In this document: piece after piece, positions 1 to 6,404 of the stretch
How the letters are laid out: each line of letters begins with the position of its first letter
Position numbering within the stretch: position 1 is the stretch's first letter
Assembly (NCBI GenBank): GCA_013334845.1
Contig: JAAXWV010000034.1
Location: forward strand, 1 to 10,639
Source of the DNA: Candidatus Roizmanbacteria bacterium
Lineage (GTDB): Bacteria > Patescibacteriota > Microgenomatia > UBA1406 > GWC2-37-13
DNA: 10,639 nucleotides
Reading direction: 5' to 3'
Translations under genes and position numbers: made by a program
The notes under the pieces: generated by a model
Seen by the model: the letters and a program-made list of their open reading frames with translations, nothing else
Told to the model about the DNA's origin: nothing
Database searches by the model: none

Positions 1-1
1 C

Positions 2-91
2 AACACACAAATTAAATTGGAAGCCGAAAGCAGACCATCCTTGGAGAAATTATATTACAAATTCAACGATATGAAACATCATTTGATATAG
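2..91 (+). CDS. possible C-terminal tail of an upstream gene (partial)
   Basis: One forward frame is open from the left edge of the window to a TAG at 89-91, giving 29 residues that include SRPSLEKLYYKFNDMKHH. The composition is plausible for a protein terminus, but a second forward frame is also open for 23 codons (to TGA at 72-74), so the reading frame is not certain. I recognise no family. The next gene's promoter box begins about 70 bases further on, which fits a gene ending here. It could equally be non-coding. Confidence 0.27.
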   Translation, partial: NTQIKLEAESRPSLEKLYYKFNDMKHHLI

Positions 92-160
92 TTTGATCTA
101 TGACATTTTCATTTCGGTTTGACAAAGTCAATCGTCAGAAGGTTTTTGAGCGTTAACTCA

Positions 161-169
161 TGTTATACT
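161..169 (+). promoter_or_regulatory. extended -10 promoter of the permease gene, leaderless geometry
   Basis: TG at 161-162, one base, then TATACT at 164-169, followed by exactly six bases (170-175) and ATG at 176. A start about seven bases past the -10 would fall on the A of the ATG. No convincing -35 lies at 16-18 bases, as expected for an extended -10 promoter. The same geometry recurs before three other genes in this window. Confidence 0.55.
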
Positions 170-175
170 GTCATT

Positions 176-1171
176 ATGAAAGTTCAAAAGATTGAGATAT
201 CTGCGCGCACTATAATATTTACTGTATTTTTCCTCCTCGCTTTGTATTTTGTTTGGGTTGTGCGAGATCTTCTTTATTCTTTATTCATCGCCTTTATTAT
301 TATGAGTGCACTCAAGCCAGCTGTTGAGTTGCTAGAACGAAAACGCGTCCCTCACATGATTGCAACGCTAGGTGTATACATGCTATTTGTGCTTACATTT
401 TCCTTTTTAGTCTCCCTTATTGTTCCGCCAATCATTTTAGAAACTGGGAACTTGATTAAGAATTTTCCTGCCATTGTGCAGGTTCTTAGTCCATCGGTGA
501 GCAGGTTTATCGACATTTCTTCGCTAACTCAATATGTCCCCAACGTGACAAACCAATTACTGCAGATTGCATCAGGGTTATTTTCTAACACTCTTTTTAT
601 AATCTCTACACTTTTCTTTGGATACTATTTTTTAGCAGAAAAAAATATTTTTGAGAAGCTTGTATCTCATTTTTTGGATGAGCATCACGCACAAAAAGCT
701 GTGAGAATTTTTGAACGTGCTGAAAAAAGAATGTCGTCATGGTTCTGGGGAGAGATTACTCTTATGACGGTAGTTGGGGCGCTCACTTTTATTGGGCTCA
801 CTCTTATAGGTATGAAATATCCCCTTCCTTTGGCAGTGCTGGCAGGACTATTTGAAGTGCTCCCCAACATTGGTCCCATTATCTCTGCTCTACCTGCGGT
901 TATTATTGGATTTTCTCAATCATATATATATGGTTTTTCGACGATTGGCTTATATTTCCTGGTACAACAACTGGAAAACAACCTCATTGTTCCCATTGTG
1001 ATGAAGCGTGCAGTAGGATTAAATCCGATTATTACTCTTATTGCGCTTGTTGTTGGAGGTCGACTTGGAGGTGTGGTGGGAGTGCTGCTCGCAATTCCCG
1101 CATACCTCTTTATAGAAGCCGTTATTATAGAATATATACGAGAAAAAAATCCTGCGGAGTATCTACGGTAA
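176..1171 (+). CDS. AI-2E family (PF01594) transporter/permease
   Basis: A 331-residue polytopic membrane protein of the AI-2E transporter family (formerly UPF0118/DUF20). An N-terminal pair of hydrophobic segments (about residues 12-46) is followed by another around 60-85, an amphipathic middle region (about 90-180), and a C-terminal membrane block from about 195. The family signature regions are visible: EVLPNIGPIISALPAV, then QQLENNLIVPIVMKRAVGLN and a Gly-rich GGRLGGVVGVLLAIP. Members include AI-2 exporters and Na+/H+ antiporters; the true substrate cannot be read from sequence. I place the start at ATG 176 rather than the in-frame TTG at 119, because a -10 box sits six bases upstream of 176 and the intervening residues do not look like family sequence. 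It abuts the NUDIX gene directly (TAA then ATG), suggesting an operon with the next two genes. Confidence 0.85.
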   Translation: MKVQKIEISARTIIFTVFFLLALYFVWVVRDLLYSLFIAFIIMSALKPAVELLERKRVPHMIATLGVYMLFVLTFSFLVSLIVPPIILETGNLIKNFPAIVQVLSPSVSRFIDISSLTQYVPNVTNQLLQIASGLFSNTLFIISTLFFGYYFLAEKNIFEKLVSHFLDEHHAQKAVRIFERAEKRMSSWFWGEITLMTVVGALTFIGLTLIGMKYPLPLAVLAGLFEVLPNIGPIISALPAVIIGFSQSYIYGFSTIGLYFLVQQLENNLIVPIVMKRAVGLNPIITLIALVVGGRLGGVVGVLLAIPAYLFIEAVIIEYIREKNPAEYLR

Positions 1172-1720
1172 ATGTGCGGAAATTATCATATGGTAAAAAA
1201 ATACAAAGTGCTTAAAAGACTTGATACGGTAAATTTTGGCGAGCGTTTTGCTGTATTGAGTTTGCTTGTCGAGATGCCTAATGGGAAGCAAACAACCTTT
1301 TATATGCGGGAAACTGAAGACTTTTCTATAATAATCCCCGAACTTGATAAAGAGCGAATTTTTATGGTCGAACAGCACCGTCTCGGAGCGGGAAAAATCT
1401 CGTTAGAGTTTCCTATGGGAGTAGCTCATCAAAAAGGGCCGCTCGCAGCAGCAAAGCAAGAGCTGAAGGAGGAAACGGGATACACTGCAGAGGATTTCCG
1501 CTTAGTGGGTAGTTTTGCACATAGTCCGGGCTGGAGCAACCAAAGTGCCCACATATTTATAGCAAAGAAGTTGACAGAAGGCACCCCCCAGCCGGAAGAA
1601 ACAGAGTTTGTTGAGACGAGAATTATAAATAAGATAGAAATTCCCCATTTAATTCAGAAAGGTGTTGTGTTTGATAGTGCGACTATCGCGGCATATTATC
1701 TATATCTCAATCTACTATGA
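1172..1720 (+). CDS. NUDIX hydrolase, ADP-ribose pyrophosphatase-like
   Basis: A 182-residue protein with the layout of ADP-ribose pyrophosphatases: a beta-rich N-terminal part, then a NUDIX box at about residues 83-104 (GVAHQKGPLAAAKQELKEET plus GY). The catalytic glutamates E97, E100 and E101 of the REUxEE core are present. However, Arg of that core is Gln (Q96), the box is one residue shorter than the 23-residue consensus, and its first Glu is not conserved. The likely reaction is hydrolysis of a nucleoside diphosphate linked to another moiety, such as ADP-ribose to AMP and ribose 5-phosphate; the substrate is inferred. Start choice is open: ATG 1172 directly follows the permease stop, while ATG 1190 (MVKKYKVL) gives a more typical N-terminus. 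Neither has a good Shine-Dalgarno site. The stop TGA overlaps the next ATG (ATGA), indicating translational coupling. Confidence 0.85.
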   Translation: MCGNYHMVKKYKVLKRLDTVNFGERFAVLSLLVEMPNGKQTTFYMRETEDFSIIIPELDKERIFMVEQHRLGAGKISLEFPMGVAHQKGPLAAAKQELKEETGYTAEDFRLVGSFAHSPGWSNQSAHIFIAKKLTEGTPQPEETEFVETRIINKIEIPHLIQKGVVFDSATIAAYYLYLNLL

Positions 1721-3018
1721 AAATAGCGATATTGGGAGGTGGATTCACTGCTCTATCGGCTGCTTACTATTTGCAACAGAAAGGACACTCGGTCATTATT
1801 TTAGAAAAAGATAAAATGCTTGGTGGTTTATCCTCCGGCTTTATTGCACCCTCATGGAAGTGGTCTTTGGAACGAACATATCACCACATATTTGAGTCGG
1901 ACAACGCTATTCGCCAATTAGCCGAAGAAGTGGGTTTCAATGGAGTGTTTTTCAGATCGCCGCAGACTGCCTCTTTTTATAAAACAGCCTTAAAAAAAGA
2001 TAATTACCGTATAATTCCCGTAGATACTCCGCAGGATTTTCTCCGTTTTCCGCTCCTAGGCATCATCGATCGTTTACGAGCCGCTATTGTGCTGGCGATA
2101 TTAAAGTTCGGCCCCCTTCTCCCCGTCTATGAAGCTAATCCTGCAGCGGAATTAGTCTCAACTTTTATGGGTAAAAAAGCATGGAACATCCTATTCCAAG
2201 AACTATTTCGGAAAAAGTTCGGGAAATATGCGGGGAAAATAGTCGGCTCATTTATGTGGGCACGCATCAGATCGAGAACGAAAATTTTGGGATATGTTGA
2301 GGGTGGGTTTCAGGCATTTATCGATCATCTGGAATACTATTTGACCGCCCACGGGGTAGAGATTTTAAAAGAAAGGGAAGTGGATCGTATAGAAGAAGGG
2401 CGGAATACAATAAAACTAAGAGTTAAAAGGGGGGAAAGCGCTGCCACTATCATTCAGGCAGATAAGGTTATTTCCACTCTTCCAACCCCCGTATTCCTTA
2501 CTTTAACCAACAATCTGTTTCCTTCAGTTTATCGAAAACAATTGGAATCACTACGCTATCTATTCGCCGTCAACCTTATAATAGAGTCCGATCAGCCGCT
2601 TCTGGAGAAGACTTACTGGTTAAGTATTTGTGTTCCTGAAATGCCTCTTATGGTGATAGTGCAGCACACTAACTTCGTAGGGAAGGAGTTCTACGGCAAT
2701 AAACACATCATATATGTTGGAAATTACGTTGATGCAGGCGACCCGCTTCTCAGAATAAATTCAGAACAAATGGCGAAAAAATATATGTCCTATCTCCGAA
2801 AAATTAATCCCCAATTCGAATTAAGTAATAGCCGCCTCTTTCTTTTTAAGGCACCATTTGCTCAGCCTGTTTTCGATCAGGAGTTTGTAAAAAATAGACC
2901 CTCTTTCATTACTCCAAATCCTAATATATTTATTGCAAACCTCGATATGACCTACCCATATGACCGGGGAACTAATCATGCAGTGAGGTTGGGTAAAATG
3001 GTGAGTGAGGTGATATAA
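1717..3018 (+). CDS. FAD-dependent oxidoreductase (amine oxidase/protoporphyrinogen oxidase-like, COG1232 type)
   Basis: A 433-residue flavoprotein. The N-terminus is a dinucleotide-binding beta-alpha-beta fold: MKIAILGGGFTALSAAYYL with the acidic residue of strand 2 in ILEKD, followed by the LGGLSSGF segment typical of PF01593/NAD_binding_8 proteins. The middle contains a second FAD-contact region (about residues 245-260, ADKVISTLPTP). The C-terminus, NIFIANLDMTYPYDRGTNHA then VRLG, matches the Y-P-x-D-R-G-T-N motif of this branch. Relatives are annotated as protoporphyrinogen oxidase or UDP-galactopyranose mutase-like, but no haem genes are near, so I would not call it HemY. Relatives often sit in surface-glycan clusters, and a role in modifying a sugar or lipid-linked sugar is only inference. 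It overlaps the NUDIX stop by four bases. Its final codons and TAA overlap the -10 box of the following gene. Confidence 0.82.
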   Translation: MKIAILGGGFTALSAAYYLQQKGHSVIILEKDKMLGGLSSGFIAPSWKWSLERTYHHIFESDNAIRQLAEEVGFNGVFFRSPQTASFYKTALKKDNYRIIPVDTPQDFLRFPLLGIIDRLRAAIVLAILKFGPLLPVYEANPAAELVSTFMGKKAWNILFQELFRKKFGKYAGKIVGSFMWARIRSRTKILGYVEGGFQAFIDHLEYYLTAHGVEILKEREVDRIEEGRNTIKLRVKRGESAATIIQADKVISTLPTPVFLTLTNNLFPSVYRKQLESLRYLFAVNLIIESDQPLLEKTYWLSICVPEMPLMVIVQHTNFVGKEFYGNKHIIYVGNYVDAGDPLLRINSEQMAKKYMSYLRKINPQFELSNSRLFLFKAPFAQPVFDQEFVKNRPSFITPNPNIFIANLDMTYPYDRGTNHAVRLGKMVSEVI

Positions 3019-3019
3019 T
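3011..3019 (+). promoter_or_regulatory. extended -10 promoter of the GAF-ANTAR gene, leaderless geometry
   Basis: TG at 3011-3012, one base, then a perfect TATAAT at 3014-3019, six bases, and ATG at 3026. The box lies across the stop codon of the upstream FAD gene (TAA 3016-3018). A weak TTGGGT at 2989-2994 would give a 19-base spacer. Together these predict a leaderless mRNA starting at the ATG. Confidence 0.65.
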
Positions 3020-3025
3020 AACCGC

Positions 3026-3715
3026 ATGTTGAATAGTGACGCATGGATAAAGATTATAAATCTCCTTTCAGAGCTCGTGGTATTTGATACACAAACATTT
3101 GAGAGCTTCCTTCGTAAATTGATAAAAATTGTGGCACAGGTTATTCCTACCGACTCGTGTTTTATTTATATCATGGATCGGGAAGACGGAAAGCTCACCC
3201 TAGTTGGTTCTAAACGTTCTCACAAAAACCTGTTGGGGAAAATAGACATGCAGCCAGGAGAGGGAATTACCGGCTGGGTAGCGGCGCACAAAAAATCAGT
3301 GGTTTTGACAAAAGAGGCTTATCGAGATGAACGATTCAAAGCATTTAAAGAGCTTCCTGAGGATCAGTTTGAGGCTTTTCTCTCCGTTCCTATTCTCGAT
3401 AAAAAAGGAGTGATCGGGGTCATTAATATTCAAAATAAGGAGGTTTATAACTTTACCCAAGAACAAATTGATGCGGTTGAAGCAATTGTAAAAGTAGTGT
3501 CGTCTGGATTTGAAAAGAATATCTTAGATAAAAAAGTAAATTACCTCGAGAATAAGCTAGAGGAGCGGAAAGTGGTCGAAAAAGCGAAAGGCTTACTTAT
3601 GAAAGCCAAAAAGATTTCAGAAAGTGAGGCTTATGCCTTTATTCGTAAGGAAGCTATGAAGAAACGCAAAACTATGAAGGAGATTGCTGAGGCAACTCTT
3701 TTAGTCTATGGCTAA
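3026..3715 (+). CDS. GAF-ANTAR domain RNA-binding transcription antiterminator
   Basis: A 229-residue cytoplasmic regulator. Residues about 20-165 form a GAF small-molecule-binding domain, with GEGITGWVAAHKKSVV (78-93), a DERF segment (101-104) and VPILDKKGVIGVINIQNK (121-138). A short coiled coil (about 165-180) leads into an ANTAR domain at about 174-226. The ANTAR hallmarks are LENKLEERKVVEKAKGLLM (174-192), SESEAYAFIRKEAM (198-211) and KRKTMKEIAEATLL (213-226). ANTAR proteins such as AmiR, NasR and EutV bind RNA with two hexaloop hairpins and prevent transcription termination, often in nitrogen metabolism genes. Here the input domain is GAF rather than a receiver or nitrate-binding domain, so the signal is probably a ligand, not phosphorylation; which ligand is unknown. 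The gene lies 136 bases upstream of glnA, whose leader has hexaloop hairpins, so glnA is the predicted target. Confidence 0.9.
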   Translation: MLNSDAWIKIINLLSELVVFDTQTFESFLRKLIKIVAQVIPTDSCFIYIMDREDGKLTLVGSKRSHKNLLGKIDMQPGEGITGWVAAHKKSVVLTKEAYRDERFKAFKELPEDQFEAFLSVPILDKKGVIGVINIQNKEVYNFTQEQIDAVEAIVKVVSSGFEKNILDKKVNYLENKLEERKVVEKAKGLLMKAKKISESEAYAFIRKEAMKKRKTMKEIAEATLLVYG

Positions 3716-3725
3716 CCAATACCTC

Positions 3726-3753
3726 TTGAGTCCCGCAAATAATCTTCTATAAT
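3726..3753 (+). promoter_or_regulatory. glnA promoter
   Basis: A -35-like TTGAGT at 3726-3731 and a perfect -10 TATAAT at 3748-3753, with a 16-base spacer. It starts about ten bases after the GAF-ANTAR stop. The predicted transcription start near 3760 gives a leader of about 92 bases before the glnA ATG, unlike the leaderless promoters elsewhere in the window. Confidence 0.65.
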
Positions 3754-3759
3754 GTGATT

Positions 3760-3851
3760 AACTTACGCTCGATGTCGAGCCTGGTTTTTCTCATCGACGA
3801 GAAAACAACTTCAAGACGCCGCAGTCTTCATTATTTATTTTTCCGCTTTTT
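3760..3851 (+). promoter_or_regulatory. structured glnA leader RNA with consecutive hairpins, candidate ANTAR target
   Basis: Three inverted repeats follow one another. H1 is GCTCG-ATGT-CGAGC at 3767-3780, also readable as a 4-bp stem with a GATGTC hexaloop. H2 is TTTTCTC-ATCGAC-GAGAAAA at 3786-3805, a 7-bp stem with a hexaloop having A at position 1 and G at position 4. H3 is AAGAC-GCCGCA-GTCTT at 3813-3828, a 5-bp stem whose hexaloop has G at position 4 but G, not A, at position 1. H2 and H3 are separated by seven bases. After H3 comes a T-rich run (3831-3842) reaching close to the ATG, with no Shine-Dalgarno site. Known ANTAR targets are paired hexaloop hairpins with A1 and G4; H2 matches fully and H3 partly. 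H3 plus its T-rich run could act as an attenuator. Confidence 0.55.
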
Positions 3852-5258
3852 ATGATAGACACGAAACAACTATTTGCATTGATTGAATCAAAAGAAGTTC
3901 GCTTTATTGATCTACGATTTACCGATTTGCGGGGAACCTGGCAGCATATGACCATGAGCGCGGGCGAGTTCGATGCGGGGGCGGTGAAGCGGGGGCTTGG
4001 CTTTGATGGATCGAGTATTAAAGGCTATAAAGAGATCTACGAGAGTGATATGCTTCTCATCCCCGATATGGATACGATCTTTCTTGACCCGTTTTTTGAA
4101 AAAACGGCAGTCATTCTCTGTGAGGCATATGATCCGATAAAAGACGAGTATTTTGAAAAAGATCCTCGCTATACTGCACGAAAAGCTGAACAATATCTCA
4201 AAAAGACAGGAGTAGGGGATGTGTCATATTGGGGAGTGGAGACGGAGTTCTTCCTCTTCGATAAACTGAATGTAGATCTTTCACCTACTTTTTCAGCAAT
4301 TGCCATTGATAGCCGTGAAGTTCCCGGTACTCACTCTGACGGCGACTTGGGAGACGGCTATAAAATTCTCAATAAAACCGGCTATTTTCCCGTTCCTCCA
4401 TTCGATAAGTTGCAGGCATTCCGTTCTGAGATGATTGAGATTTTGGAAGCCCTTGGGATAGTTACCGAATGTCATCATCACGAGGTTGCAACAGGCGGCC
4501 AGGTCGAATTAGATATGAAATATGATAGCCTGGTGAAGACAGCCGATAAGGTAATGTTGTACAAATATGTTGCCCGTAATCTAGCTGCACGCTATGGGAT
4601 GGTTGCCTGCTTCTTGCCCAAACCAATGTTCGGCGATAACGGGTCGGGAATGCACACAAACCAAAGCATCTTTAAAGGCGGGAAAAATGTATTTTTTGAT
4701 GCAAAAGGGTATGGTGAACTCTCCGACGTTGGTCTTTCATACGCGGCAGGGCTTCTCAGTAACGTAAAAGCAGTACTGGGAATTACAAATCCTACTTTGA
4801 ACTCATATCGTCGGTTGGTACCGCATTTCGAGGCCCCAACGTCAATCGCATTCTCTAAGAGGAATCGAAGCGCAGCAATCCGTATCCCAATGTACTATCG
4901 TGGCATGGAAAAAGCAAAGCGGCTCGAGTTCCGCTGCCCTGACCCAACTACCAATCCATATCTCTCGTTTTCCGCTCAATTAGTATCCGGAGTAGCAGGG
5001 GTACTCGGAAAAATGGATCCGGTGAAGATGAAATTTGGCCCATTTGATGAAAATATCTGGGAGAAAAATAAGGTTGAGCAAACCCCAGGTGATTTATTTG
5101 CCACGCTCGGAGCTCTGGAGAAAGATAAAGTGCTCGTAAATTCAGGTGTGTTTTCACCCGCTCTGATAGACAGCTATATCTCGGTGAAGCGCGATGAAGC
5201 ACTATGTGCGCTCATGTATCCAACGCCAGCCGACTTCCACTTCTACGGAGATATGTAG
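3852..5258 (+). CDS. glnA: glutamine synthetase, type I
   Basis: Glutamate-ammonia ligase, 468 residues, the usual length of bacterial GSI (E. coli 469). It makes glutamine from glutamate, ammonia and ATP. Conserved regions in order: DGSSIKGYKEIYESDM (52-67), the metal-binding ETEFFLFD (130-137), HHHEVATGGQVELD (208-221), the ATP/metal loop KPMFGDNGSGMH (257-268), NPTLNSYRRLVPHFEAP (313-329) with the flap glutamate E327, KRNRSAAIRIP (336-346), and EFRCPDPTTNPYL (359-371). After GMH the sequence is TNQS, where E. coli has CHMS. The segment equivalent to E. coli NLYDL around Tyr397 reads NIWEK, with W403 replacing the adenylylated tyrosine, so GlnE-type covalent control should not operate. Start ATG 3852 has no Shine-Dalgarno site. 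Regulation is likely at the RNA level, through the hairpin leader and the adjacent ANTAR gene. Confidence 0.96.
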   Translation: MIDTKQLFALIESKEVRFIDLRFTDLRGTWQHMTMSAGEFDAGAVKRGLGFDGSSIKGYKEIYESDMLLIPDMDTIFLDPFFEKTAVILCEAYDPIKDEYFEKDPRYTARKAEQYLKKTGVGDVSYWGVETEFFLFDKLNVDLSPTFSAIAIDSREVPGTHSDGDLGDGYKILNKTGYFPVPPFDKLQAFRSEMIEILEALGIVTECHHHEVATGGQVELDMKYDSLVKTADKVMLYKYVARNLAARYGMVACFLPKPMFGDNGSGMHTNQSIFKGGKNVFFDAKGYGELSDVGLSYAAGLLSNVKAVLGITNPTLNSYRRLVPHFEAPTSIAFSKRNRSAAIRIPMYYRGMEKAKRLEFRCPDPTTNPYLSFSAQLVSGVAGVLGKMDPVKMKFGPFDENIWEKNKVEQTPGDLFATLGALEKDKVLVNSGVFSPALIDSYISVKRDEALCALMYPTPADFHFYGDM

Positions 5259-5281
5259 TTTAAACCTGTAGATACCTTATC

Positions 5282-5310
5282 AATGCGGTTGGAGCATATC
5301 CAGCCGCATT
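5282..5310 (+). terminator. hairpin after glnA, probable terminator
   Basis: Inverted repeat: AATGCGGTTGGA (5282-5293), loop GCATA, TCCAGCCGCATT (5299-5310). It gives a 12-bp stem with one G-U pair, 24 bases past the glnA stop. The trailing T run is short (ATTTGG), so termination may be partial. A TATAAT at 5316-5321 follows immediately. Confidence 0.5.
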
Positions 5311-5315
5311 TGGTA

Positions 5316-5351
5316 TATAATGCAACTGTAGCAGATGTTTATTGCTAAAAT
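5316..5351 (+). promoter_or_regulatory. ubiA-family gene promoter region, two -10 boxes
   Basis: A perfect TATAAT at 5316-5321 follows the glnA hairpin. A second, extended -10, TG at 5343-5344 plus TAAAAT at 5346-5351, lies six bases before ATG 5358, matching the leaderless geometry seen at three other genes. The second box is flanked by the inverted repeat AGATGT (5333-5338) and ACATCT (5352-5357), centred on it, a possible operator. No clear -35 was seen for either box. Confidence 0.5.
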
Positions 5352-5357
5352 ACATCT

Positions 5358-6287
5358 ATGGGTTTCCTGAAAAGTGACAAAATACGAATCTATGCACGGG
5401 AACTGCGGATAAATCAGTGGATTAAAAATCTGGTAGTGCTTACTGCTGTTATTTTCTCGGGCAAACTATTTGAGTGGAACTTATTATCCTCTTCTCTCTA
5501 TGCTTTTGCTATTTTTTGTTTACTATCTTCCGCTTCTTACGTTCTCAATGATATAATCGACTACCCCTTAGACAAAAAACATCCGGTGAAGAAAAATCGT
5601 CCTCTTGCTTCTGGGCAGATCACTATGGCGCAAGCCACATTCCTCGTATTTATACTAACATTTGCATCGCTGGTATTTTCATTATTTTTCTCGGTCTCGT
5701 TCTTTTTATTAGCTTTTGTATTTATTCTGTTGCATTTTTTCTATTCGCTTTATCTGAAGAAACATGCAGTAGTCGATATCTTTACCATCTCGTTTTCATT
5801 TATGATTCGTACGTTTGCGGGTGAGGTAGTAACGGGGTACCACATTCCAATATGGCTTTTATTGACAATATTTTTTATCTCTTTATTTATGGCCGCAGTT
5901 AAGCGGCATGCTGAGTTGGTGGTACAAGGTAAAGAGGCACGACTGTCTCTGTACTATTATAAAGAGCATTTTTTAGACTTTCTAACATATACTTTTGGCG
6001 CGGCAACTATTCTTGCATACGCTACCTATACCTACAGTGAAAAACCCCCGGATGTTACTACTGTTTTTTCTCATCTATTTCAAGGGTTTTTTCCAGTGTC
6101 CGAAGCGCGTAAATGGATGATGGTTACCATTCCATTGGTGGTCTATGGCATTTCCCGGTATGCACAACTCCTCTATGAAAAAGAACAAGGAGAGAGGCCG
6201 GAAAAGATTATCACAACAGACATTCCGCTCATAGTAACCATCTTTTTATGGGGAGCAATTGTCATTGGACTGATCTATCTGTTTTAA
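5358..6287 (+). CDS. UbiA-family prenyltransferase, decaprenyl-phosphate phosphoribosyltransferase-like
   Basis: A 309-residue integral membrane protein with about eight to nine hydrophobic segments. Landmarks match the DPPR synthase branch of the UbiA family: LRINQWIKNLVV near residues 16-27, the Mg-diphosphate motif NDIIDYPLDKKHPVKKNRPLA (64-84, NDxxDxxxD), the second-motif region YLKKHAVVDI (132-141), and FMAAVKRHAEL (177-187). In Actinobacteria this enzyme moves phosphoribose from PRPP to decaprenyl phosphate, the first step toward the arabinose donor of cell-wall glycans. Here I infer transfer of a sugar phosphate to a polyprenyl phosphate in the membrane; the acceptor, and whether an arabinan exists, are unknown. 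No DprE1/DprE2 partners are visible, though an FAD oxidoreductase of another family lies upstream. The start is supported by the -10 box six bases before ATG 5358. No terminator is visible after the stop. Confidence 0.85.
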   Translation: MGFLKSDKIRIYARELRINQWIKNLVVLTAVIFSGKLFEWNLLSSSLYAFAIFCLLSSASYVLNDIIDYPLDKKHPVKKNRPLASGQITMAQATFLVFILTFASLVFSLFFSVSFFLLAFVFILLHFFYSLYLKKHAVVDIFTISFSFMIRTFAGEVVTGYHIPIWLLLTIFFISLFMAAVKRHAELVVQGKEARLSLYYYKEHFLDFLTYTFGAATILAYATYTYSEKPPDVTTVFSHLFQGFFPVSEARKWMMVTIPLVVYGISRYAQLLYEKEQGERPEKIITTDIPLIVTIFLWGAIVIGLIYLF

Positions 6288-6343
6288 TGAAAATATCTCC
6301 TTTTGTAATGCTCTAAATCTTCCATTTTGTAGCTTATACGCCC

Positions 6344-6373
6344 TTGTTATCTAACCTCAGTTTTTACTATAAT
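6344..6373 (+). promoter_or_regulatory. recA promoter
   Basis: TTGTTA at 6344-6349 and a perfect TATAAT at 6368-6373 with an 18-base spacer, giving a start near 6380 and a leader of about 25 bases without a Shine-Dalgarno site. An alternative TATCAT at 6393-6398 lies exactly six bases before ATG 6405, the leaderless spacing seen at other genes, but it lacks the TGn extension. I saw no obvious LexA-type palindrome. Confidence 0.5.
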
Positions 6374-6404
6374 GGGGGTATTACCATTTCTCTATCATGA
6401 ATGT

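Noticed and set aside
119..124. TTGACA, a perfect -35 hexamer, also readable as a TTG start for the permease
   Set aside because: It is 39 bases from the TATACT box, too far to pair with it, and no -10 lies at 16-18 bases. As a start it would add 19 residues unlike the family and ignore the -10 box before ATG 176.
1718..1720. Possible recoding of UGA (as in Gracilibacteria)
   Set aside because: UGA ends the NUDIX gene in an ATGA overlap with the next start, and no conserved protein here needs an internal UGA.
3760..3851. glnA leader as a glutamine riboswitch (glnA RNA motif)
   Set aside because: I do not see the conserved core of that motif. Successive simple hairpins with hexaloops next to an ANTAR gene fit an ANTAR target better.
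3912..5202. Several reverse-strand open frames inside glnA
   Set aside because: They lie opposite highly conserved glutamine synthetase coding sequence, have no recognisable domain and no start signals.
6372..6404. Earlier in-frame ATG for recA adding 11 residues
   Set aside because: It lies inside the TATAAT promoter box, and the extra residues do not look like RecA; MKATDQVSQQ at 6405 does.
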